This document shows, in pieces, positions 34,124-44,031 of a stretch of 64,000 nucleotides of DNA. The DNA is taken from assembly GCF_042693015.1 (NCBI RefSeq), contig NZ_CP170544.1:186001-250000 (forward strand). The letters run 5' to 3'. A program made the position numbers and the translations under genes. The first letter of the stretch is position 1. Every line of letters starts with the position of its first letter. The stretch is from Sphingomonas_E sp042693015. GTDB taxonomy: Bacteria > Pseudomonadota > Alphaproteobacteria > Sphingomonadales > Sphingomonadaceae. Under the pieces are notes generated by a model. That model saw only the letters and a program-made list of their open reading frames with translations. It was not told the origin of the DNA and ran no database searches.

Positions 34124-34813
34124 ATGACCATCGATGTCCTGAGCGCGATCGACTGGTGGTGCGAGGCGGGCGTCGACGTGCTTGTCGACGAGGCGCCGCG
34201 CGACTGGCTTACTGTGGTTCGGCCAGCTGCGACGGTTACTGCCGCGGAGCCTGTCACCGCGTCGCCAGTTGCAGATTCCCTGACCGCGATCCAGACGCTT
34301 TATGCGTCCGATCCGATCTTTGGCCCGGTCAACGGGCGGCTTGCACCGGCAGGAGACGTAGCGTCAGGGCTGATGCTATTGTGCGATCAGCCGGAGCCGG
34401 GCGATGCCGAGGCCGGGCAGATCATCGCCGGTGCGGCCGGCATGCTGCTCGATCGGATGCTGGCGGCGATCGGCCGCGACCGCGCATCCATCTATCTCGC
34501 GACGATGACGCCGGCGCGCGTTCCGGGCGGCCGACCAAGCCCGAAATCGCTCGCCGCATGGTCCGATCTGGCCCATCGCCATGTCGATCTCGCCGCGCCG
34601 AAGGCGCTGCTGCTGTTCGGCGACGCGGCGAGCCGTGCGTTTCTCGGGGTGAGTCTCGCCGATGCACGCGGAACTGTGCACCATCTTAACCGCGAAGGGC
34701 GTAGAATCGCGGCCGTAGCGACGTTTCACCCGCGCTTCCTGCTGCAACAGCCCGCCCGCAAGGCGGATGCGTGGCGGGATCTGCGCTTGCTATTGGGGGA
34801 GGTGAGCCAGTGA
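34124..34813 (+). CDS. Divergent uracil-DNA glycosylase-fold protein
   Basis: Member of the uracil-DNA glycosylase superfamily, closest in layout to family 4/5 enzymes, 229 residues. MLLCDQPEPGDAEAG stands where GEAPG-type motif A belongs; LYLATMTPARVPGGRP is a later active-site strand, LLLFGDAASRAFLG the core strand and ATFHPRFLLQQPARK the motif B leucine loop. Only two Cys occur, so the [4Fe-4S] cluster typical of family 4 is absent. The catalytic chemistry may differ or be lost. It overlaps slt by GTGA, so the two are coupled. The same trio with an opposing ETF dehydrogenase recurs in sphingomonads, as I recall. Confidence 0.75.
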   Translation: MTIDVLSAIDWWCEAGVDVLVDEAPRDWLTVVRPAATVTAAEPVTASPVADSLTAIQTLYASDPIFGPVNGRLAPAGDVASGLMLLCDQPEPGDAEAGQIIAGAAGMLLDRMLAAIGRDRASIYLATMTPARVPGGRPSPKSLAAWSDLAHRHVDLAAPKALLLFGDAASRAFLGVSLADARGTVHHLNREGRRIAAVATFHPRFLLQQPARKADAWRDLRLLLGEVSQ

Positions 34814-36576
34814 AATTTGTTCGCCTTCTGGCCTGCGCGCTGACGATGGGCGTTTCGGCGCCCGCGCTGGCGGCCGAAACCTTGCCGCCGCCAGCGATGG
34901 CGCTCAAGCCGCCGCCCGCTGGCGCCGTGCCCGCGCAACTCGATGCCCAGCAGCGGATGAACTATCGGGCGATCTTCGCCGCTATCCGTGCCGGTGACTG
35001 GTCCGGCGCGGCCGCGCGGCTCGATGCGTTGCCCGACGGACTGCTGACGCCTTATGCGCGCGCCGAGCTCTATCTCGCCAAGGGATCGCCCAAGGTGGAG
35101 AGCGAACCGCTTGTCGCGCTGATCGAGGCCAATCCCGAATTGCCGCAGGCGGCCGCGATTGCACGGATCGCGCAGGGGAGGGGCGTCACCGCGCTGCCTT
35201 CGCTGCCTTATGTGCAGGATATGCGCCGGCTACCGGCGCCGTCACGGCGCGCGGCGACGCGCTCGATGAAGAGCGATGCCGCAGCCGCTTCGCTCGCCCA
35301 GCAGGTCCAGCCCCTGTTGCGCGATGACCGGCCAGCCGAGGCGGAGATGTTGCTGTCAGAACGGACCGGTGATCTGTCTCCGGAGGCTTTGACCGAATGG
35401 CAGCAGCGGATCGCCTGGGCCTATTTTCTGGTCGGTGACGATGCCGCGGCGCGGCGCATTGCGACATCGGCTCAGGGCGGCATGGGCGAATGGGTCGCCG
35501 ACGCGAATTGGGTGTCGGGCCTCGCGGCGTGGCGGCAGAAGGATTGCGCGGCGGCTGCCGATGCCTTCAGCAATGTCGCGGCGCGATCGCGTGATCCGGA
35601 GATGACGGCGGCTGGCCTGTTCTGGGCGGCGCGGGCCGACATGGCGTGCGGCAAGCCGGAAAAGGTGCAGACGCGGTTGCGGAGCGCTGCGCGGCTGACC
35701 GAGACCTTCTACGGCCTGCTCGCCGATGCGGCGCTCGGCCGGGCCTTGCCGGCACCCGATGCCGGGCCGGGCTTCATCCAGGCCGATTGGACGACGATTT
35801 CCAAGCGCAGTAATGCGCGTGTCGCAGCCGCGCTCGCCGAGATTGGTGAGAGCAGCATGGCAGACACCGTGCTGCGCCATCAGGCGCGGATCGGTGACTG
35901 CAACGACCATGAGGCGCTGATGCACCTCGCGGCCAAGCTGAACCTGCCGTCGACGCAGATCTGGCTGGCGCAGAACGGGCCGATCGGCGCGCGCATGTCG
36001 GCTTCGGGGCGCTATCCGGCGCCGGGCTGGGTGCCGCAGGGCGGCTGGCGGGTCGATAAGTCGCTCGTTTTCGCCCATGCGCTGCAGGAATCGCAGTTTC
36101 GTGCCGATGCGGTGAGCCCGGCGGGTGCGCGCGGACTGATGCAGGTGATGCCCGGCACTGCCGCGCAGATCGCACGGCGTAAGGGCGAGCCGCTGGGCAG
36201 CCTTAATGATCCGCGCACCAACATGGAATATGGCCAGTTCTACCTTGAGGAGCTGCGCGACTTTTCCGGCACCGGCGGGCTGCTGCCCAAGGTGATCGCA
36301 GCCTATAATGCCGGGCCCGGTTCGGTGCAGAAATGGAATGAGCGGCGGCGCGACAATGGCGATCCGTTGCTGTTCATCGAATCGATCCCCTTCCGCGAAA
36401 CACGGGCCTATGTCGCGATCGTGCTGCGGAATTACTGGATGTATCAGCGGCAGTCCGGCGATCAATCGGCCAGCCTGAAAGCGCTGGCGCAGGGCATGTG
36501 GCCGCGATTCCCCGGCATGCCGGGCCGCACCGCGGTCCGCCTCGACCCGATCAGCGGGGTTGCGAGTGCCGATTGA
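34810..36576 (+). CDS. slt: Soluble lytic transglycosylase
   Basis: Periplasmic enzyme that cleaves peptidoglycan to 1,6-anhydro products. Translation starts at GTG 34810, inside the UDG stop, after GGGGGAGG. The signal peptide is KFVRLLACALTMGVSAPALAAE. A long alpha-helical superhelix (residues about 40-390) precedes the lysozyme-like domain, with catalytic Glu427 in ALQESQFRADAVSPAGARG, then LMQVMPGTAAQIA and AYNAGPGSVQKW. The 588-residue length is usual for Slt70-type proteins. The moaB start lies within its last codons. Confidence 0.93.
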   Translation: MKFVRLLACALTMGVSAPALAAETLPPPAMALKPPPAGAVPAQLDAQQRMNYRAIFAAIRAGDWSGAAARLDALPDGLLTPYARAELYLAKGSPKVESEPLVALIEANPELPQAAAIARIAQGRGVTALPSLPYVQDMRRLPAPSRRAATRSMKSDAAAASLAQQVQPLLRDDRPAEAEMLLSERTGDLSPEALTEWQQRIAWAYFLVGDDAAARRIATSAQGGMGEWVADANWVSGLAAWRQKDCAAAADAFSNVAARSRDPEMTAAGLFWAARADMACGKPEKVQTRLRSAARLTETFYGLLADAALGRALPAPDAGPGFIQADWTTISKRSNARVAAALAEIGESSMADTVLRHQARIGDCNDHEALMHLAAKLNLPSTQIWLAQNGPIGARMSASGRYPAPGWVPQGGWRVDKSLVFAHALQESQFRADAVSPAGARGLMQVMPGTAAQIARRKGEPLGSLNDPRTNMEYGQFYLEELRDFSGTGGLLPKVIAAYNAGPGSVQKWNERRRDNGDPLLFIESIPFRETRAYVAIVLRNYWMYQRQSGDQSASLKALAQGMWPRFPGMPGRTAVRLDPISGVASAD

Positions 36577-37093
36577 CGAGAGCCGGATGTTCAAGCCGGT
36601 TCGCATCGCCGTCCTGACGATTTCCGATACGCGCGGTCCCGATGAGGATACGTCGGGCGACACGCTGGTCGCGCGGCTGGAGGCGGCGGGGCATGTGCTC
36701 GCCGACCGGGCGATCGTGAAGGACGATATCGAGACCATCGTCGCCAAGCTCAACGATTGGATCGACGACGCTCAGGTCGAATGCGTCATCACCAATGGCG
36801 GCACCGGCGTCACCGGGCGGGACATCACGCCCGAAGCCTTTGCCCGCGTGTGGGACAAGGAAATTCCCGGTTTCGGCGAGCTGTTCCGCTGGCTGAGCTT
36901 CCAGACGATCGGCACCTCGACGATCCAGTCGCGCGCCACCGCGGGCGTCGCGCGCGGCACCTATCTGTTCGCGCTGCCGGGATCGACGGGCGCGGTGAAG
37001 GATGCGTGGGACGGCATCCTTGCCACCCAGCTCGACAGCCGCCACCGGCCCTGCAATTTCGTCGAGCTGATGCCGCGGCTGACCGAGCGCTAG
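36566..37093 (+). CDS. moaB: Molybdenum cofactor biosynthesis protein B
   Basis: Molybdopterin-binding fold protein of the MoaB/Mog group (175 residues), linked to adenylation of molybdopterin. Homology starts near FKPVRIAVLTISDTRGPDEDTSGD; the GTG at 36566 (PIDESRMF) is preferred, while TTG 36560 and ATG 36587 remain possible. Key motifs are ITNGGTGVTGRDITPEA and GTSTIQSRATAGVARGTYLFALPGSTGAV. It overlaps the slt 3' end by 11 bp. No other moa or mob gene is in the window, so its partners are elsewhere. Confidence 0.93.
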   Translation: MPIDESRMFKPVRIAVLTISDTRGPDEDTSGDTLVARLEAAGHVLADRAIVKDDIETIVAKLNDWIDDAQVECVITNGGTGVTGRDITPEAFARVWDKEIPGFGELFRWLSFQTIGTSTIQSRATAGVARGTYLFALPGSTGAVKDAWDGILATQLDSRHRPCNFVELMPRLTER

Positions 37094-37108
37094 GCCGCTT
37101 TTCCAACA

Positions 37109-37135
37109 CGAAGTTGAGGAAGTTGAGGATTGCCA
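37109..37135 (+). repeat. 27-bp dispersed repeat, copy 2
   Basis: Exact inverted copy of 25912-25938, starting 16 nt after the moaB stop. Here it is also the left arm of a hairpin reaching 37154. Confidence 0.85.
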
Positions 37136-37183
37136 TGAGCCTCCTCCACTTCGCCTGATTTTCAGATCAAGGCATTGCTATTC

Positions 37184-37225
37184 TTATAAGAAAGAGCCGC
37201 AGGCGGATAATCCCATCTGCGGCTC
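37184..37225 (-). terminator. Rho-independent terminator of SnoaL-like gene
   Basis: Read on the minus strand, GAGCCGCA and TGCGGCTC (37218-37225 and 37194-37201) form an 8-bp stem followed by TTTCTTAT. It lies 34 nt after the minus-strand stop. Confidence 0.75.
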
Positions 37226-37258
37226 CTCTATCATTGGAAGGCGGCTGTAGGACACCGA

Positions 37259-37747
37259 TCACTTGCCCGCGATCGGCCCCGGCTGGCCGTCGACGCTCAT
37301 GAAGTTGACGAGCGCGATCTTGCCGTCACGCACTTCGACATAGCCCATCACCATGCCGTGGCTCGGTTTGCCGTCGTGCATCGACTCTTCGAGATGATAG
37401 GTGAAGATCTTGCTGCCGTCGGGCGAGGAGAAAGCCTCCACGAACGGCACCTTGATTTCGACCGCATCGACTTTCGACTGGATCATGCGGAAACGCGCGG
37501 CGAGATCCTCGATCCCGGCGGCGCGATTGGTGCCGTTGATGCGCAGCACCGCATCCTTGGTGAAATAGCGGCTGAAAGCTTCGACGGTGAAGCCGTTGGG
37601 GTCCTTGAAGGCGACATTCCACCAGGTGAACATACGGCTCACCACGTCATTGTTGACCGGCTTGGAGAAGGTGGCCGGCGGTGCGGCCACGGCCGGCGTC
37701 GCGACCGTGGTAGCCAGCAGCAAAGCCGCGAGAATCCGCTTCATCAT
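37259..37747 (-). CDS. Exported NTF2/SnoaL-like protein
   Basis: Small alpha+beta-barrel protein of the NTF2-like superfamily, 162 residues from 37747, where AGGGGTGCGA precedes ATGATG. The signal peptide is MMKRILAALLLATTVATPAVAAPP, cleaved near residue 23. The mature domain has VVSRMFTWWNVAFKDPNGFTV, YFTKDAVLRINGTNRAAGIEDLAARF and EVRDGKIALVNFMS, typical of SnoaL-like proteins that use the cone-shaped cavity for ligands. It is periplasmic. No catalytic residues can be assigned. It ends at a clear terminator and appears to be single. Confidence 0.75.
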   Translation of the reverse strand: MMKRILAALLLATTVATPAVAAPPATFSKPVNNDVVSRMFTWWNVAFKDPNGFTVEAFSRYFTKDAVLRINGTNRAAGIEDLAARFRMIQSKVDAVEIKVPFVEAFSSPDGSKIFTYHLEESMHDGKPSHGMVMGYVEVRDGKIALVNFMSVDGQPGPIAGK

Positions 37748-37858
37748 TCGCACCCCTTCTATTCGATTGCTCGATCCCGTGAGTGTCGGATCGCCGGCGC
37801 CGTTGCAATCAAGCGGTCGTTGCGCGGGGAGCAAGGCAAAGGGCTGCCCGGCGGCGGA

Positions 37859-38248
37859 TCAGCCGAGGGAGTCGGCGCCATAGGGGCGGGTGATCACTTC
37901 CAGCAGATGGCCGTTGGGATCCTCGAAATAGACGCCGCGGCCGCCGTCATTATGGTTGATCTCGTTGGGGCGCGAGCGGGCGGGATCGGCCCAATAAGGG
38001 GCGCCGTGCGCCCTGATCCGGGCGAAGACGGCGTCGAAATCCGCCTCGCCGATCAGGAAGGCATAATGCTGGAGCGCGACCTTGCCTTCCTTCGCCATGA
38101 AATCGAGCGAGACCTGATTGTCGAGATCGACGACCATGAAATGGCCGAAGCGCCGCGGTGCGGGCCGGCCGAGAATGTCCGCAAAGAAGGCGGACGACAT
38201 CTGGTTATCGTGGCACCAGACGATGATGTGATTGAGTTCGGCGGCCAT
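37859..38248 (-). CDS. VOC-family (glyoxalase-like) protein
   Basis: 129-residue vicinal-oxygen-chelate protein with two beta-alpha-beta-beta-beta modules. MAAELNHIIVWCHD carries the first likely metal His, QVSLDFMAKEGKVALQHYAFLI the second His, and the C-terminal GVYFEDPNGHLLEVITRPY the conserved Glu. This layout fits a metal-binding dioxygenase or lyase, but the substrate is open. The start has GGAGGGGC upstream. It is the middle of three unrelated small minus-strand genes, each with its own spacer, so an operon is not obvious. Confidence 0.85.
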   Translation of the reverse strand: MAAELNHIIVWCHDNQMSSAFFADILGRPAPRRFGHFMVVDLDNQVSLDFMAKEGKVALQHYAFLIGEADFDAVFARIRAHGAPYWADPARSRPNEINHNDGGRGVYFEDPNGHLLEVITRPYGADSLG

Positions 38249-38314
38249 GCGCCCCTCCTGATCGGGGTTCGATCAGGGGGGATGTGGTGGGCGCGGCGCC
38301 CACGTCAATGGTGG

Positions 38315-39256
38315 TCAGAACGAGAAGCGGACGCCGGTCAGTTGCTCGCTGATGTCCCAGAGCTTGCGGGCGGCATCCATGTCCTGCCCTGATGGCTTGA
38401 TGACGGCGGGAGCAGGCGCGCCCTTCATCTCGCCGAAGCCGTCGGGGCCGTAGAAGCCGCCGCCTTCGGCATCGGGCGCGGCGGCGGCGAACATTGTCGG
38501 CAGGGCGCCCGCGGCAGCCGGCTGGCCGAGAAAGGGCATCACCACCGACAGGATCGAACTGACGAGATGATCGCCGAGCCCGAACGCGCCCAATTGCTTG
38601 CGATTGGCGCCGATTGCGGTCTGCGCGACGCCGGGGTGGACGGCGATGCTGCGGATATTGCCGCCGGCCGCGTCGATGCGCCGCTGGAATTCGCGTGCAA
38701 AGAGCAGGTTGGCGAGCTTGGTCTGATTATAGGCGCGTTGCGAGCGATAGCCCCGCTCGATCTGGAGATCGTTCCAGTTGAACGTGCCGCGGCCGTGGAC
38801 CATGCTCGATACCGTCACCACGCGCGGGGCGGGGCTGGCCGTGAGAAGGGGCAACAACAGTCCGGTCAGCGTGAAGTGGCCGAGATGGCCGATGGCGAAG
38901 GTGAGCTCGAAGCCATCCGGGCTGGTGCGCCGTTCGCTGATCGGCTGGATGCCGGCATTGTTGATGAGGATGTCGAGCGGCTTGCCTTCGGCGACGAAAG
39001 CTGCGGCGAAATCCTTCACGGCCTGAAGCTGGGACAGGTCGAGCATCCGATAGCTGGCCTTCGCGTCGGGGCGCAGCGCGCGGATGCGATCGGGTGCGCT
39101 GTTCCCGAGCTGCTCGTTCCGATCGGCGATGATCACCTCGGCGCCATGCTGCGCCAGCGCCCTTGCCGCCTCATAGCCGATACCGCTGGCGCCGCCGGTG
39201 ACGAGTATCCTCTTGCCCGAAAGATCGGGAATGTCGCCTTCGCCCCACGTGCCCAT
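38315..39256 (-). CDS. SDR-family oxidoreductase (retinol dehydrogenase/WW-domain oxidoreductase-like)
   Basis: Classical-type short-chain dehydrogenase, 313 residues. The cofactor motif is LVTGGASGIGYEAARAL (TGxxxGIG), followed by NNAGIQ, then the catalytic Ser in VVTVSSMVHG and Tyr/Lys in RAYNQTKLANLLFA. An Asp after the second strand (IIADRNEQ) may favour NAD-type binding, though Arg next to it makes this uncertain. The longer C-terminus matches the retinol-dehydrogenase-like group acting on lipophilic alcohols or ketones. The substrate is unknown. Confidence 0.88.
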   Translation of the reverse strand: MGTWGEGDIPDLSGKRILVTGGASGIGYEAARALAQHGAEVIIADRNEQLGNSAPDRIRALRPDAKASYRMLDLSQLQAVKDFAAAFVAEGKPLDILINNAGIQPISERRTSPDGFELTFAIGHLGHFTLTGLLLPLLTASPAPRVVTVSSMVHGRGTFNWNDLQIERGYRSQRAYNQTKLANLLFAREFQRRIDAAGGNIRSIAVHPGVAQTAIGANRKQLGAFGLGDHLVSSILSVVMPFLGQPAAAGALPTMFAAAAPDAEGGGFYGPDGFGEMKGAPAPAVIKPSGQDMDAARKLWDISEQLTGVRFSF

Positions 39257-39422
39257 ATCGGACTGTCCTCCCCGCGAGCGGGCCTGACCCCCGCCGCACG
39301 GCCATGGGGCTAGAGGCCGCGAGACACGGGATCAAGGCGGCGTCGACCGATGGCTCGGTATGCAAACAAAGGACGAGTCGATGGGATAAAGGTAAAGCCG
39401 AGCTTTGCCCTAACTTCCGCTT

Positions 39423-40016
39423 TTAGATCGAGCGCATCCGGATCACGCCGTTGTGGATGAACGGTTCGAGGATGGCGGCGATGCGTCCTGACCGCGGGCT
39501 GGCGATGGCGATGTTCCAGGCGCTGTTGGCCAGCACGTCGGCGATCTGGATACCCGCGGTGCGGCGGCTGTCGCGGAGTTCGGCCCAGGAGGCGGGATCA
39601 TGCCCGTCGATCAGCTTTTCAACCTCGTCGCGGACGTGTGCCAAGGTCGGTCCGGAGTAGCGGCCATCGTCGATCAGCGCGGTGACGGGGCCGGGAGCAT
39701 CGGCGAGATGCGCGCCGATCGCGTCGGCCAGAAGTGCGGAATAGGTGGAAAGATCGAGCGTGCCGGCATCTTCGCCCGGCTCGCGCGTCGGCCGTGCCGT
39801 GGTGATGACCGCGCGGCCGCCGAAGCGTTCGAGCAGTTCCAGTATCAGCGCGCGTTCGATCGGATCGATGCGGCTGCCCTTGAGCTCTCCGCCGAGGCCT
39901 GTGACGGTGCGGAAGCGGTGGAGCAGGGCGTCGGCGCCCTCGTCGCTGATGGCGACGGCGGCGAGCGTCATTGCGCCTGTGGCCGGCGCCCCGCTTTCAT
40001 CACAGAAGATCGGCAT
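39423..40016 (-). CDS. DUF3800 domain protein
   Basis: 197-residue protein with the DUF3800 pattern, a predicted RNase H-like nuclease fold: MPIFCDESGA (acidic residues on strand 1), GGELKGSRID, then TALIDDGRYSG, and DSRRTAGIQIADVLANSAW near the C-terminus with the last acidic positions. All the usual acidic sites appear kept, so it may be an active nuclease. DUF3800 genes are often near mobile or defence genes; here the neighbours are ordinary (ftsH upstream, SDR downstream). The biological role is unknown. It is separated from ftsH by a terminator. Confidence 0.75.
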   Translation of the reverse strand: MPIFCDESGAPATGAMTLAAVAISDEGADALLHRFRTVTGLGGELKGSRIDPIERALILELLERFGGRAVITTARPTREPGEDAGTLDLSTYSALLADAIGAHLADAPGPVTALIDDGRYSGPTLAHVRDEVEKLIDGHDPASWAELRDSRRTAGIQIADVLANSAWNIAIASPRSGRIAAILEPFIHNGVIRMRSI

Positions 40017-40040
40017 ATCTGGCCCGGCCCGGCGCTTATA

Positions 40041-40078
40041 AAAGAAAAGCCCGCCGCACCATTGGTGGCGCGACGGGC
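40041..40078 (-). terminator. Rho-independent terminator of ftsH
   Basis: On the minus strand a long stem (GCCCGTCGCGCCACC / GGTGCGGCGGGC with mismatches) is followed by TTTTCTTTT. It lies 17 nt after the ftsH stop and before the DUF3800 gene. Confidence 0.85.
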
Positions 40079-40094
40079 ATGATCTGGAGGTTTG

Positions 40095-42041
<1,947 letters not shown>

Positions 42042-42122
42042 GCTACTCCGACCTTTCGTAGCCCTCAAAATAGGCGCTCGACGGTTAATGGCAATGCAAC
42101 GGCGGGACCTTCACCACCTTTT

Positions 42123-43055
42123 TCAGGAGATTCGGCGGGGCGGGGCCGGAGAAAAGACCCAGATTGCGCCGGGCCGAGCCAGAATCGCGCCAATCGTTCC
42201 CGGCTGGCCGGAACTGAGACGCGCGATCAGCGATGCGACGCGGTCGATTCGCCCCTGATGGCCGAGGGCGGCGAGAGCCCGCCGGACGAGGCGGTGGAGC
42301 AGTTCCGGCGGGAGGTCCGCAGGGTCGAGGCGAACCTCTTTCTCCGTCACCGTCGCGCGTTCGGACCAGAGGCGTTCGGCGGCCCATTCCAGCGCCTCGG
42401 CAGCGTCGGCAAGGTTGGCGGCTGTCTGGGCTAGGCCGGGTGCGTCGAGATCGTCGGCCTGGTTCAGCAGCGCGCGGATGCGGCTGCGATCGAAGCGGTC
42501 GTCGCGATTGGATGGATCGTCGATCGCGGTGATGCCGGCGTCGGCCACTATCGCCGCAAGCTCGGCGCGTCGCCAGTCGAGCAGAGGGCGGATGACCGAT
42601 CCGTTGCGGCGGCGGATGCCGGCCAGACCGCCGATGCCGGCGCTACGGCTGGCGCGCATCAGCAGGGTTTCGGCCTGATCGTCGGCATGGTGGGCCGTGG
42701 CGATGAAATCGAGCCCTTCGCGCGACCGCCAATCCTCCAGCGCCGCATAGCGGGCCGCACGGGCGGCCGCCTGAATGCCTTCGCCGGCGGATTCCACGCT
42801 GACGCTGAGCGTTGCGTGCGGAATGCCCCTAACGCTGCAAAGGCCGGCCACGAAGGCGGCTTCGTCGGCGGCTTCGCGGCGAAGGCCATGATCGACCGTC
42901 GCGGCGGCGATCATGCCGGGCAGGGCTGCGTGGGCGAGCAGGAGGAGGGCCAAGCTGTCCGGCCCCCCAGATACGGCCACGCCGATGCGCGCAGCCGGAT
43001 CGCCCGTCAGTGCGACGAGATCGGTGCGGAAGCGATCGAGCGGCAGGCTGGGCAC
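42123..43055 (-). CDS. tilS: tRNA(Ile)-lysidine synthetase
   Basis: ATP-dependent enzyme that adds lysine to C34 of tRNA-Ile2 so it reads AUA. The PP-loop SGGPDS is at residues 29-34 (GVAVSGGPDSLALLLLA), then ATVDHGLRREAADEA and FIATAHHADDQAETLLMR; DDPSNRDDRFDRSRIR is the conserved tRNA-contact motif. At 310 residues it is shorter than E. coli TilS (432), lacking most of the C-terminal substrate-binding domain, as in several alphaproteobacteria. It lies 2 bp after cpoB and before ftsH, probably one transcript. Confidence 0.95.
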   Translation of the reverse strand: MPSLPLDRFRTDLVALTGDPAARIGVAVSGGPDSLALLLLAHAALPGMIAAATVDHGLRREAADEAAFVAGLCSVRGIPHATLSVSVESAGEGIQAAARAARYAALEDWRSREGLDFIATAHHADDQAETLLMRASRSAGIGGLAGIRRRNGSVIRPLLDWRRAELAAIVADAGITAIDDPSNRDDRFDRSRIRALLNQADDLDAPGLAQTAANLADAAEALEWAAERLWSERATVTEKEVRLDPADLPPELLHRLVRRALAALGHQGRIDRVASLIARLSSGQPGTIGAILARPGAIWVFSPAPPRRIS

Positions 43056-43056
43056 A

Positions 43057-43938
43057 TCACGCCGCGCACTTCGCCGTGGCCTTCGCCTTGGCGACGCGAT
43101 CCTTCAACGGCTGGCCGATCGTCGTGCCATAGACATCGTCGAGCTCGCGATAGACCTCGCAGGCCTGATCGATCTTGGGCGGCTTCAGCGACATCAGCGA
43201 CTGGCCGAGATAATAGAGGCTATCGGGCGCGCGTTCGCCACGCGGGAGCTTCTTGTAATTTTCGAGGAAGGCCTGCGCGGCCTTGGCGGGCTGGCCGCTG
43301 TCGAGCAGCGTGCGACCGAGCAGGTTGCGCGCGAAGGTCTGGCGCTTGTGGTTGGGATATTTGGCGATGAAGGCGCGCAGCCCCGCCTCCGCCTCCGGAT
43401 ATTTCTTTGCGGCCCACAGGTCGTAGGTCGCGAGATAGGCATCCTCGCCGGCATCGCCAGAAGGCGCGCGGGTCGATGCGGTAGCCGCGGGCTCGGACGG
43501 TGTTGTCGTGGGTCGGGTGGGCGCTGGCGGCGCGACGATCGGTGCTGCGGACGCCCCGGCATCGGGTGCTGCCGGCGGCGCCTGGGTTTCGGCGCGGAGA
43601 CGCGTCATCTGCTCTTCAAGCTGGCGGATCTTGAAGCTGTTCTGTTCGACCTGGCCGGTGAGGCGCGCCAGTTCCTGTTCCAGCGAGCTGACCCGTCCGG
43701 TGAGATCGGCCACGGGGTTGCTGGCGGGGACGCCGCTCGGCGTGGGGGCCGCTGCCTGCGGAGCGATCTCCGGCTCGAAATATTGCTGGTTGCCGCCGGG
43801 GAACACCTTGCGCTGCACTGCCTTCATCTCGCGTTCGAGCTTATCGACGCGCGGACCCAGCGTGGACGGTTGCTGCTGCGCCAGCGCCGGCGCCGCCGTG
43901 GTGGACAGCAGAAGGGCCGCGAGGATCGCGAAACGCAT
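43057..43938 (-). CDS. cpoB: Cell division coordinator CpoB (YbgF)
   Basis: Periplasmic TolA-associated protein that links outer-membrane constriction to peptidoglycan synthesis. The start at 43938 gives signal peptide MRFAILAALLLSTTAAPALAQ. A trimerising coiled coil follows (LGPRVDKLEREMKAVQRKV, then SSLEQELARLTGQVEQNSFK), a Pro/Ala/Thr linker, then tetratricopeptide repeats (YLATYDLWAAKKYPEAEAGL, FLENYKKLPRGERAPDSLYY). It is 293 residues. tolQRAB and pal are not in the window; here it pairs with tilS and ftsH. Confidence 0.93.
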   Translation of the reverse strand: MRFAILAALLLSTTAAPALAQQQPSTLGPRVDKLEREMKAVQRKVFPGGNQQYFEPEIAPQAAAPTPSGVPASNPVADLTGRVSSLEQELARLTGQVEQNSFKIRQLEEQMTRLRAETQAPPAAPDAGASAAPIVAPPAPTRPTTTPSEPAATASTRAPSGDAGEDAYLATYDLWAAKKYPEAEAGLRAFIAKYPNHKRQTFARNLLGRTLLDSGQPAKAAQAFLENYKKLPRGERAPDSLYYLGQSLMSLKPPKIDQACEVYRELDDVYGTTIGQPLKDRVAKAKATAKCAA

Positions 43939-44031
43939 GATGATACCCCTTACTCGAATGATGATTGCCGCATGCCATGCCACATGGCGGCTGTCGCCGC
44001 GATGAAGCAAGCCCTGATCGGGTGGATCGCC

